NCBI GenBank assembly: GCA_964632485.1
Contig: CAZWDO010000020.1
Location: forward strand, 32,121-53,259
Reading direction: 5' to 3'
From: CAZWDO01 sp964632485 [NCBI: uncultured bacterium]
GTDB lineage: Bacteria; JAGOEH01
DNA: 21,139 bases
Each line of letters opens with the position of its first letter. The first letter of the stretch is position 1. Of the stretch, positions 1-7,445 are shown in pieces. The position numbers and the translations under genes were made by a program. Under the pieces are notes generated by a model. That model worked only from the letters and a program-made list of their open reading frames with translations, had not been told where the DNA came from and ran no database searches.

Positions 1-1
1 C

Positions 2-226
2 GGTTTAATGGTCGCCTTGCGTGAAGCCGCCAACTTGGGCGGTATCGATAAAACAGAAGAGCTGAATGTCTGGGTGTTGCCTGAAGCTCGCGATATTATT
101 ACCCAGATTATGGATGAAGACTTTTTTTCATCTGTGAAAATTATTTCTTCCTGGATGGAATTGGATGAATCGATCAATCGGGGAGAAGTGATGATGCGTC
201 TGCCCTATGAAGTGAGTATCGAGTAG
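2..226 (+). CDS. C-terminal fragment, possibly a SppA-type S49 peptidase (partial at 5' end)
   Basis: The reading frame is open from the left edge of the window, so the gene starts upstream; the ATG at 8 has no room for a visible ribosome binding site and is probably internal. The visible 74 residues begin GLMVALREAANLGGI and continue with a ValLeuPro segment, then an acidic helical stretch, and end in RLPYEVSIE. The start of this fragment resembles the C-terminal part of signal peptide peptidase A, where a GGL-x-x-A-x-x-x-A pattern precedes a Val-x-x-hydrophobic-Pro segment, and the final 'RLPYE' fits the last strand of such proteins. SppA is a membrane serine/lysine peptidase that clears cleaved signal peptides. 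No catalytic residue lies in this fragment, so the family call is tentative. An 84-base gap holding only a ribosome binding site separates it from the next gene. Confidence 0.4.
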   Translation, partial: GLMVALREAANLGGIDKTEELNVWVLPEARDIITQIMDEDFFSSVKIISSWMELDESINRGEVMMRLPYEVSIE

Positions 227-310
227 TTCTATTTAGAGTGTCGAGGCTGTTTGTGAATGTCCATCATTGTATGCAATCTGCAGACATAAAAGAAAAAAGG
301 AGTATTGCGT

Positions 311-1621
311 ATGGAAAAACCGTTATTATCCGCGCACTATCGCAACCGTCAACCCTCTGATATTCGAATGGCGCAAATTGAATATATGAAGCGTACTGAC
401 GGTGTCGGGGAAGTGAATACAGCTATTGGCAATGTATCACTACCGATGCATCCGGCGATGCGCCGCCGTATGGAGGAACTGTCGGCGGCTGAATCGCCCT
501 TTAGCGCTGGTGTAGTTAAATATTCGGCCACTGTTGGTTTTGCAGAGACCCAAAAGGCTTTTTTAAACATTATCGCTTCCAGCGGGTTCAATACCGCCTC
601 TTTGTCCGCCATGATTACCGATGGCGGCAGCCATGCCATGGAATTGGTGATCGTGGGATTATGCGGCGCTGCCGGAACGGCGGAATCACCCTTATTGCTG
701 ATTGATGCGGCCTATACTAATTATCATTCTATGGCCAAACGCACGGGACGCAAAAGCGTATCGGTACAACGGACGCTTCAGTCGAATGGAAAGTTTACCT
801 TGCCGGATATCGCCCAGATCGAACAGGTGATTGAAAAAAATCGGCCTAACGCGCTGGTGGTGATACCCTATGATAATCCGACTGGGCATTTTTACGATCA
901 TGCCACAATGATAACCCTGGCCCAGCTCTGCGTCAAATATAATATGTGGATGGTTAGTGACGAGGCCTATCGGGAGTTGTATTATGTCGATCAACCGACG
1001 ACCAGTATCTGGGGAATAACAGATCAGGAGGTGCCGGGCATCGAGGGACGGCGAATCAGCATCGAGACGGCATCTAAGGTATGGAATGCCTGTGGCTTGC
1101 GTGTCGGCGCTCTGATATCTGATAATTCGGAATTCATTGTTAAGGCTGTCGCTGAAAATACGGCGAATTTGTGTCCGAATGTGATCGGCCAGTATATTTT
1201 TGGCTCATTGGCCCATGAATCGCATGAAGGTTTGCGTATTTGGTATGCCGAACAGCGTCAGTATTATGCGCAGATTGCCCGGGAAATGGCGCACGGATTC
1301 CATACGTTAATGCCCAAGGCTATCCTCTCCAGCCCCGATGCGTCCATCTATGCGGTGATTGATGTCCGAGAATTGGTCGGCAAGGATTTTGATGCCCAGG
1401 ATTTTGTCATGTTTTGCGCGCGCGAAGGCAAGGTCACGATTGATGGCGAAACGATGACCCTTTTAGTGGCCCCGATGGCCGGGTTCTATAGCGTGAATCC
1501 CGGAGAAACCAATCCGGGTAAAACACAAATGCGTATCGCTTATGTTGAAAGCCCCGAAAAAATGCGGTGGGTGCCTCAACTTTTTGCCGCTCTTTTTAAT
1601 GATTATTTAAATAGGAAGTAG
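311..1621 (+). CDS. Class I/II PLP-dependent aminotransferase
   Basis: This 436-residue enzyme belongs to fold-type I aminotransferases (aspartate aminotransferase superfamily), which move an amino group between an amino acid and a 2-oxo acid in the cytoplasm. The key residues are visible (numbered from the ATG at 311): the PLP-ring Asn189 in YDNPTGH, Asp217 in VSDEAYRE, the Schiff-base Lys256 in ETASKVWN, Arg264 in GLRVGA, and the substrate-carboxylate Arg408 in QMRIAYVE. The length is slightly above the usual 390-410 residues. AAGGAG at 297-302 sits 8 bases before the ATG at 311, which is why that start is preferred to the TTG at 305. The substrate cannot be read from the sequence; the nearest general annotations would be aspartate- or LL-diaminopimelate-type enzymes. 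It is followed after one base by dsbD, so the two are co-transcribed, though no functional link is obvious. Confidence 0.88.
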   Translation: MEKPLLSAHYRNRQPSDIRMAQIEYMKRTDGVGEVNTAIGNVSLPMHPAMRRRMEELSAAESPFSAGVVKYSATVGFAETQKAFLNIIASSGFNTASLSAMITDGGSHAMELVIVGLCGAAGTAESPLLLIDAAYTNYHSMAKRTGRKSVSVQRTLQSNGKFTLPDIAQIEQVIEKNRPNALVVIPYDNPTGHFYDHATMITLAQLCVKYNMWMVSDEAYRELYYVDQPTTSIWGITDQEVPGIEGRRISIETASKVWNACGLRVGALISDNSEFIVKAVAENTANLCPNVIGQYIFGSLAHESHEGLRIWYAEQRQYYAQIAREMAHGFHTLMPKAILSSPDASIYAVIDVRELVGKDFDAQDFVMFCAREGKVTIDGETMTLLVAPMAGFYSVNPGETNPGKTQMRIAYVESPEKMRWVPQLFAALFNDYLNRK

Positions 1622-1622
1622 T

Positions 1623-3356
1623 ATGCATAGATTGCTTCATATCAGTTTTTTTTTAGTATTGATCATGTCGGCGTTGTTCGCCCAGGATTTTGATCCGATT
1701 GATGACGTTCAGATACGGATTGAAACGGGTTATGAAACGGATCAACTTCAATTGGGAATCCACTTTTTATTGCCTGAAGGGTACCATATTGGAGCCAATG
1801 AATTATTGAAATTTGAGTTTAACCTTCCAGTGGAATTGGTCCAAAAGGGAACTGTTGTATTTCCGCAAACTGAAGGCCCGGAAGAGTTTCCGTATTATGT
1901 CTGGGATGCGGAGTTTCAATATCAGGCGAAAATGCTCACTTCAATTGAGGAAAAACGTGATTTTCAAGCGGTAATCACTTACCAGATATGTTCAGAAGGG
2001 GAAAATGCTCTCTGTTTTCCCCCTGTAAAGCAAACAGTGGCATACCAATTAAAGCCCTATCCGCCTGGGGGAGAAAAAGGGACAGGTGGAATCGTATTCA
2101 CGCAGGAAGGGCTGAGTGGCTATATTAATCAAGCTTTGCAGGGCAGTTTCCTGCTGGTTTTAGCGCTTGTTTTTCTGGGTGGAATTTTAACCTCTTTTAC
2201 TCCCTGCGTTTACCCGATGATTCCCATTATTATCGGTTATATCGGGGCGCGAACCGAGCGCAAGATCCAGGGATTGATATTATCTCTTTTTTTTACGTTG
2301 GGGATGTCATTAACTTATGCAATATTGGGCCTGTTAGCCGCGCAAACCGGACAGGTTTTCGGTTCTCTGACGCAGCAGCCTTGGGTCGTGTTATCCATTG
2401 CGGCGATTTTTTTTGTGATGGCGTTATCGATGCTGGGGTTCTTTGAACTCCAGCTCCCCTCTGCCTGGATCGGTACTCTGCGAAGCAGGCAAAGAAAAGG
2501 ATGGCTGGGAGCGATTTTTATGGGCGCTATTGCCGGGTTTATTGGCGCGCCTTGCGTGGGGCCGGTCTTGATTACGCTGTTGACCTTTGTTTCTGCTACC
2601 GGCAGTCTGATGAAAGGTTTTTTCCTGTTGTTGATCTATGGATTCGGCATGAGCGCGCTATTTGTGGTAATCGGCACATTTACCGGCGCTTTGAAATCGA
2701 TGCCGAAGGCCGGCCGGTGGATGGAAAATATAAAATATGGGTTTGCTCTTTTGATGTTTGGTCTGGTTTTTTATTTTGCCCGCCCGTTTTTACCGCTCCA
2801 TTTTTTTCTGGCTTTAGTCGGCGCGGTTTTTCTTCTCCTCAGTCAGGTTTTTTGGAAAAATCTGCGGGATATTGATTCTATTGGGTCGCCGTTTTGGAAA
2901 ACGTTAGTATTATTGGTGGCTATTACCGGCGCATATTTTTGGTGGCAGGCGCTGGATCGTATATTTGACTTGAATTCTCTCCGGACAGAGGAAGCCCGTC
3001 CTGCGCCAACTCCTTCGCAGTCTTTGCGCTGGATTATCAATGATGAAACAAAAGCCTTCCAATTGGCCCGTGAGCGCAATCAACCAGTACTGGTGGATTT
3101 CTATGCAAGCTGGTGCGTGGCATGTAACGAACTTGAGCATATTACCTGGCAAGACCCGCGCGTAGCGGCGGCTTTAGGGGAGTTTGTGTTGTTAAAATTT
3201 GATTATTCGGTTCAGGAAGATTGGCAAAAAGAGGTGTCAGACAAATTTGGAGTTCAAGGTTTACCCACGGTTTTGCTATTGAATTCTGAGCAAGGTGAAA
3301 TCCGTCGGTTTTCCGGATTTCGTGATGCGGATGATTTTTTAAATTTTTTAAAATAA
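1623..3356 (+). CDS. dsbD: Thiol:disulfide interchange protein DsbD
   Basis: DsbD carries electrons from cytoplasmic thioredoxin across the inner membrane to periplasmic thiol-disulfide partners. All three family domains are present in the usual order and length (577 residues; E. coli DsbD is about 565). Residues 1-20 are a signal peptide ending SALFA. Residues 21-150 form the alpha domain with Cys123 and Cys131 (ICSEGENALCFPP). Residues 175-445 form the multi-membrane-segment beta domain with Cys195 in TPCVYP and Cys311 in GAPCVGP. Residues 465-577 form the thioredoxin-like gamma domain with the active site WCVAC, Cys498 and Cys501. These are exactly the three cysteine pairs needed for the relay. 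The ATG follows the aminotransferase stop by one base, with AGGAAG overlapping the end of that gene, which suggests translational coupling. The 3' end faces the sensor kinase gene with only 4 bases between stop codons and no terminator. Confidence 0.96.
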   Translation: MHRLLHISFFLVLIMSALFAQDFDPIDDVQIRIETGYETDQLQLGIHFLLPEGYHIGANELLKFEFNLPVELVQKGTVVFPQTEGPEEFPYYVWDAEFQYQAKMLTSIEEKRDFQAVITYQICSEGENALCFPPVKQTVAYQLKPYPPGGEKGTGGIVFTQEGLSGYINQALQGSFLLVLALVFLGGILTSFTPCVYPMIPIIIGYIGARTERKIQGLILSLFFTLGMSLTYAILGLLAAQTGQVFGSLTQQPWVVLSIAAIFFVMALSMLGFFELQLPSAWIGTLRSRQRKGWLGAIFMGAIAGFIGAPCVGPVLITLLTFVSATGSLMKGFFLLLIYGFGMSALFVVIGTFTGALKSMPKAGRWMENIKYGFALLMFGLVFYFARPFLPLHFFLALVGAVFLLLSQVFWKNLRDIDSIGSPFWKTLVLLVAITGAYFWWQALDRIFDLNSLRTEEARPAPTPSQSLRWIINDETKAFQLARERNQPVLVDFYASWCVACNELEHITWQDPRVAAALGEFVLLKFDYSVQEDWQKEVSDKFGVQGLPTVLLLNSEQGEIRRFSGFRDADDFLNFLK

Positions 3357-3360
3357 TGGT

Positions 3361-6300
3361 CTATTGCTGATATTCCGGCAAACTTAAGGTAAAAACAGAT
3401 CCTTTGCCCACTTCACTCTCTACTATAATTTCCCCATGATGCAGTTCCGTGAGTTTTTTGGCGATAGAGAGTCCCAATCCGGTAGATGTTTCCCCACCTG
3501 TGGGGCGATTTCCTATTTTTTGAAATTTGGTAAATAGCCGCTGTAAATCCTGAGGGAGAATTCCCGGACCCTGATCTTTGACCTGGAATAAAATGTTAGT
3601 GTTTTCTTTTTTCACCAGTACCTGGATCGGCAACCCATGGGGTGAGTATTTGATAGCATTGCTGACCAGATTGTCCATCACTTCCATGATGCGGTGCGCA
3701 TCGCATTGGACAATGTAATGGTCAATACTGTCAATCGTCAGGGATTGACATTTCCGATCCGCATTTGGAATATTGTGCTGAACGATCTGGTTAACCATAG
3801 TTTGGATGTCGACAGGTTGGAAATTCAGTTTGATATGACCGGATTCAATAGCTGAAGAGACTAAGAGCTCGTTGATAATATGCATCATTTTTGTAATTGC
3901 CTGGTCGATGCGGTCGATATGAGATAAAATGGAAACAGTGTTCGTATTTTGCCGACGTAGGATATCGGCTGTCGCTTTGATGATTGTGAGAGGGTTGCGA
4001 AGATCATGGACGGCGATATTCATGATTTCATCCTTAAGGTGATTGACGGTTGTCAATTTTTCATTGGATAGTCGGAGTTGCTGGGCTTGTTCCTGGATGG
4101 TATCAATGGCTTCCAACGCGATTTCGTGGTTCATGCGGGCTTCACTCAAGGCTTTTTCTGTTTCTTCTTGCGCGTTCCTTAAGTGTTCTGTCTTTTCTTC
4201 TACCGTTTGCTCCAATTCTTTCTGACGTTTATCGAAACGGCGGATTCGCATTCGAAAAAGAAAATAACCGTATCCCATAAGCAGCAGTACCGCTAAAAGC
4301 CACACTCCGGGACGTTGATAAAAGAATGGTTTGATGCGAAACTGAATGCCGTCAGAGGCCGAGCTCTCTAAGCCCTCCTGATTGATCGCGATGATTTCAA
4401 ATGTGTAGTTTCCCGGTTCCAGATTAGTAAAAACTGCATAGCGGCGAGTATCCACAAAATTCCAATCATTTTCAAAACCCTTTAACCGGGTTTTAAACTG
4501 TATTCGTTTGGGGCAGAGGAAATTAATGGCAGTATAATAGAATTCGACACGATTGGTTCCGGCTTCCAACTGGATGATAGTATCACCCGAGCAGTCAATA
4601 GGCAGGTTGTTAATCATCATTTCTTCGATTATGGGTTCGGGAGGAATTTGGTTTGGAACTATAATCCCCGGATCAATGGCCACAACTCCCTTCCCCGTGG
4701 GGAACCAGAATTTACCGTTCCGATCCCTGCATCCGGCAGGTTGTGAACCCCCATTGCATTCACTACTGACCAAACCGGTAGCGCGGTCAAAAACCTGGCA
4801 ACTCACTCGTTCGTTTTTCCCGTTGATATAATTGAAGATATTTTGTTTTTCGATCATGACAATACCGAAATTAGAACTGAGCCACAACCGTTTTTCATCG
4901 AAGAGTACTTGATAAAAATAACTGGTAAAGAGCCCGTCTTTTTTTTTAATATTGAAAAACTGTCCGTTTTGGTACCAGCTTAATCCATCATTGGTAGCGA
5001 TCCAAACTATATTGCTTATTGAATCCATGGTAAGGGATTGAATCCCGACGCTGCCCAATCCATTGAGCGTGTCGTAGCGCATTATGGAATCGTCCTTGAT
5101 GATATTGATGCCATTTTCAGTACCGACCCAAATGACCCCGGGAGAATATTCCAGGATAGAGGTGACCGCATCATGGCTAAGAAGATGGTTTTGGGTGTTG
5201 TAGTTTTTTATCGCGCCGTTAGCATAGCAGTTAACACCGCCTCCATAAGTGCCGATCCAGATATTGCGTTGATGATCTTCCAGAATAGCCGTAACAAATC
5301 CGCTTGAGAGGCCGTTATCCGTTGTTAAGTGTTGAATTTTTCCATTATCATCATAAAAATAGACACCTTGGTCATAGGTACCAATCATAATTCTTCCGTT
5401 ATGGTCTAAAGCCAAGCCGCCGATATCCTTGCGGGTGAGATCGCTAATTTCCTGAAATAGATGGAACTTGCCATTCAGAAACCAGTTAAGTCCTTCATCC
5501 GTGCCCACCCAGATTTTGCCCGCGCGATCCTGGATAATGGACCATGCCACATTGTTGGAAAGTCCTTGTTGCGTTTGATAGCTGACAATGATTCCTCTTC
5601 TCGTTTTTATTAATCCATCCATGGTGCCGATCCACAAATTTTTTTCTCTGTCTTCAAAGAGCGAACGAATTGGATATTGGAAAACGGATTGTTTGGAAAA
5701 AGGTAAAACTTGATGGTCCTGATAATAAAAAAGTCCCTCATTCGTTCCCATAAGAATTTGATTGGAGGTGAAGTAAAATGCTTCAATTGTAGATTGATTC
5801 GGATTAGTATCCAGTTTTTCCCAGGTGTCGGTGTTCAGATTCCATAGAAAAAGACCATCCCGCGAGACGATCCAAAGCGAATCATTGCGATGTGAAATCC
5901 AGTAAATGACTTTATTTTCGATCGTCGTATTGAATGAATCAATCGCTCGGATTGTGTCGTTAGCGTACAAATTCAATCCACTGCGGGTGGCAATCCATAC
6001 ACGACCCTGGTTATCTTCTTCCGTATCCCAAACAATACTATTGAGGAGGCCATCTTCTGGTGTTAGGAGACGGTATTGGTCGTCGCTATTCTGAAGAAAA
6101 AGACCGTTGGATGTGCTGATCCATACCCGATCCCGGGAATCTCTCATTATACCATTGATTTCATATCCTTTTAATTCAGAGTTCAGTGGATAGGGTAAAA
6201 ATTTTCCATTGGAATAGAGGGTAATTCCCCCACCCAAAGTACCAATCCATAGTTTTCCTTCCGGATCGACTAAAAATGCTGAAATGTAGTTTTGCTTGAT

Positions 6301-6561
6301 TTCGGGCGTGTTTTGGGTATCGTAGACTTTAAAGCGGATCCCGTCAAACCGCGCCAGCCCTTCAGCGGTTCCGATCCATAAATATCCATCATTGGTCTGA
6401 GCCAGGCAGCGAACGCTGTTTTGCGGCAGGCCGTGATCTGTTTGCCACAGCTCATAGCTCCAATGCAATTCGGCATTTAGAGCTTTTACTGTTAAAAAGA
6501 TAATTAAAATAGTCCATATATAATTATGCTTTATTATAATCATATCAATAAAATAAATCAT
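3361..6561 (-). CDS. Two-propeller (Reg_prop/Y_Y_Y) sensor histidine kinase
   Basis: This 1066-residue membrane sensor has the extracytoplasmic architecture of Bacteroidota hybrid two-component regulators, usually sensors of glycan fragments, but lacks receiver and DNA-binding domains. A signal peptide ends near LTVKALNA. About 14 Reg_prop repeats follow (LWIGT-x-x-GL pattern), enough for two seven-bladed propellers, then a Y_Y_Y domain (around residues 670-745, LKGFENDW...LEPGNYTF) and one membrane segment (753-769). A coiled coil (776-845) leads into the kinase: phospho-acceptor His852 in HDLRNPL, N box with DNLVSNAIKYS (about 962-972), G1 box with Asp996 in DQGPGI, and G2 box TGLGLS (1027-1032). 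The kinase appears complete; a separate response regulator must exist elsewhere. It is the only gene here without a recognisable ribosome binding site. A promoter-like pair lies across its first codons, so the second ATG (6543) may be the true, leaderless start. It diverges from the cupin-GH20 pair, a plausible target. Confidence 0.9.
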   Translation of the reverse strand: MIYFIDMIIIKHNYIWTILIIFLTVKALNAELHWSYELWQTDHGLPQNSVRCLAQTNDGYLWIGTAEGLARFDGIRFKVYDTQNTPEIKQNYISAFLVDPEGKLWIGTLGGGITLYSNGKFLPYPLNSELKGYEINGIMRDSRDRVWISTSNGLFLQNSDDQYRLLTPEDGLLNSIVWDTEEDNQGRVWIATRSGLNLYANDTIRAIDSFNTTIENKVIYWISHRNDSLWIVSRDGLFLWNLNTDTWEKLDTNPNQSTIEAFYFTSNQILMGTNEGLFYYQDHQVLPFSKQSVFQYPIRSLFEDREKNLWIGTMDGLIKTRRGIIVSYQTQQGLSNNVAWSIIQDRAGKIWVGTDEGLNWFLNGKFHLFQEISDLTRKDIGGLALDHNGRIMIGTYDQGVYFYDDNGKIQHLTTDNGLSSGFVTAILEDHQRNIWIGTYGGGVNCYANGAIKNYNTQNHLLSHDAVTSILEYSPGVIWVGTENGINIIKDDSIMRYDTLNGLGSVGIQSLTMDSISNIVWIATNDGLSWYQNGQFFNIKKKDGLFTSYFYQVLFDEKRLWLSSNFGIVMIEKQNIFNYINGKNERVSCQVFDRATGLVSSECNGGSQPAGCRDRNGKFWFPTGKGVVAIDPGIIVPNQIPPEPIIEEMMINNLPIDCSGDTIIQLEAGTNRVEFYYTAINFLCPKRIQFKTRLKGFENDWNFVDTRRYAVFTNLEPGNYTFEIIAINQEGLESSASDGIQFRIKPFFYQRPGVWLLAVLLLMGYGYFLFRMRIRRFDKRQKELEQTVEEKTEHLRNAQEETEKALSEARMNHEIALEAIDTIQEQAQQLRLSNEKLTTVNHLKDEIMNIAVHDLRNPLTIIKATADILRRQNTNTVSILSHIDRIDQAITKMMHIINELLVSSAIESGHIKLNFQPVDIQTMVNQIVQHNIPNADRKCQSLTIDSIDHYIVQCDAHRIMEVMDNLVSNAIKYSPHGLPIQVLVKKENTNILFQVKDQGPGILPQDLQRLFTKFQKIGNRPTGGETSTGLGLSIAKKLTELHHGEIIVESEVGKGSVFTLSLPEYQQ

Positions 6562-6578
6562 TTTTCATTCTTTGTCAA
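6550..6578 (-). promoter_or_regulatory. Candidate sigma-70-like promoter of the sensor kinase
   Basis: On the minus strand, TTGACA (6578-6573, perfect consensus) is followed after 17 bases by TATTTT (6555-6550). Transcription would begin near 6544-6542, at the second in-frame ATG (6543-6541) of the kinase. This would leave the first ATG (6561) inside the promoter spacer and make the message leaderless. The assignment is by eye only. Confidence 0.5.
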
Positions 6579-6625
6579 GTTTATATCGTATTTAAAGAAT
6601 AAAATTTTACCTGTGAAAAAAAAAC

Positions 6626-6653
6626 TTGAATTTTAGAAAAATTTAATTATGAT
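6626..6653 (+). promoter_or_regulatory. Candidate promoter of the cupin-like gene
   Basis: TTGAAT (6626-6631), 16 bases, then TATGAT (6648-6653) lie in the very A+T-rich divergent region between the sensor kinase and the cupin-like gene. The resulting leader would be about 25 bases with AAAGGA just before the start codon. The -35 match is moderate. Confidence 0.4.
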
Positions 6654-6683
6654 TATAGTAAACTGATAGTGAAAGGATAGTAT

Positions 6684-7244
6684 ATGGAAAAATCATGGAT
6701 ATTTGAAGAGGTGCCCTTGTTATATCAGATAATTCGTCTGGACCCATTTCGACGGACTATGGGTGTTTTTTTTGATGTTTTGCAGCCGCAGTCGATTCCG
6801 CGAATCGACGCCCTGGATCGTGTTTTGCATGAAACGGGCGCAATTTCTCCCGGATCCACTGGCGGAGTATCGAGGCCATGGTATATGCACTCCTTTCAGG
6901 ACGATAATTTAATGGTATTGTTTGGGATTCGCTATGTTGATATTTACACGCAGGCCCATGGTCAGATCGAATCCTTTGAGGTTGCTCCGAATTATATAAA
7001 AAAAAACGGACAACTCATTTTTAAAGGCCCGGCCATGCTGGTTTGGCCTGCAGGAGTGTTTCATCGGATAAAAAGTGATGACCATTTGGGATCGGCCTCA
7101 ATTAATTTGGCGACTCATTATCCGGGTTTCGATATTCGTACAAATTTCAATATTTATGATCTAAATGTTAAAACCGGTGAATACCGCTTATTAAGGGAAG
7201 GATATCTCGATCAGTCTGATGGCGCCCAAAAAGGGACTGATTAG
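6684..7244 (+). CDS. Cupin-fold protein of unknown function
   Basis: This 186-residue protein has no signal peptide or membrane segment and is probably cytoplasmic. I recognise no named family, but residues roughly 85-150 look like a single cupin (small beta-barrel) domain. A His in RPWYMHSF precedes the first strands, and GPAMLVWPAGVFHRI matches the second cupin motif, G-x6-P-x-G-x2-H, which usually supplies a metal ligand and a tight turn. The first cupin motif (HxH...E) is not clear, so metal binding is uncertain. A ribosome binding site (AAAGGATAG) precedes the ATG. It is divergent from the sensor kinase and lies 201 bases before the GH20 gene in the same direction, so sugar-related sensing or isomerisation is possible. 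That role is only inferred from context. Confidence 0.65.
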   Translation: MEKSWIFEEVPLLYQIIRLDPFRRTMGVFFDVLQPQSIPRIDALDRVLHETGAISPGSTGGVSRPWYMHSFQDDNLMVLFGIRYVDIYTQAHGQIESFEVAPNYIKKNGQLIFKGPAMLVWPAGVFHRIKSDDHLGSASINLATHYPGFDIRTNFNIYDLNVKTGEYRLLREGYLDQSDGAQKGTD

Positions 7245-7445
7245 CGGATCGTTGGAGTTTGTTAACGAATTCCTGTATTTCGTAGTTTTTACGGTAAGCC
7301 GAAATCATGGGTGTTTGTTTCGCTGTAAAACAAGTAAACGGATTCGGACAAGTAATTTTTGTGGAGTGGCGCTTGCCGGCAGAAAATATTATGGATGAAC
7401 GTGTTTGATGGATTTTAATTTATTAACAATTATCAGGAGATCAAG

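Noticed and set aside
3361-6561. Tandem DNA repeats in the sensor kinase gene
   Set aside because: The repeats are protein-level propeller blades (Reg_prop) with diverged codons, not nucleotide repeats.
7307-7408. 33-codon open frame between the cupin-like gene and GH20
   Set aside because: There is no ribosome binding site and no recognisable sequence pattern; chance is likely in a 201-base gap.
7245-7445. Possible promoter TTGATG-N17-AATTAT before GH20
   Set aside because: Both boxes are weak matches in an A+T-rich stretch; read-through from the cupin-like gene explains expression equally well.
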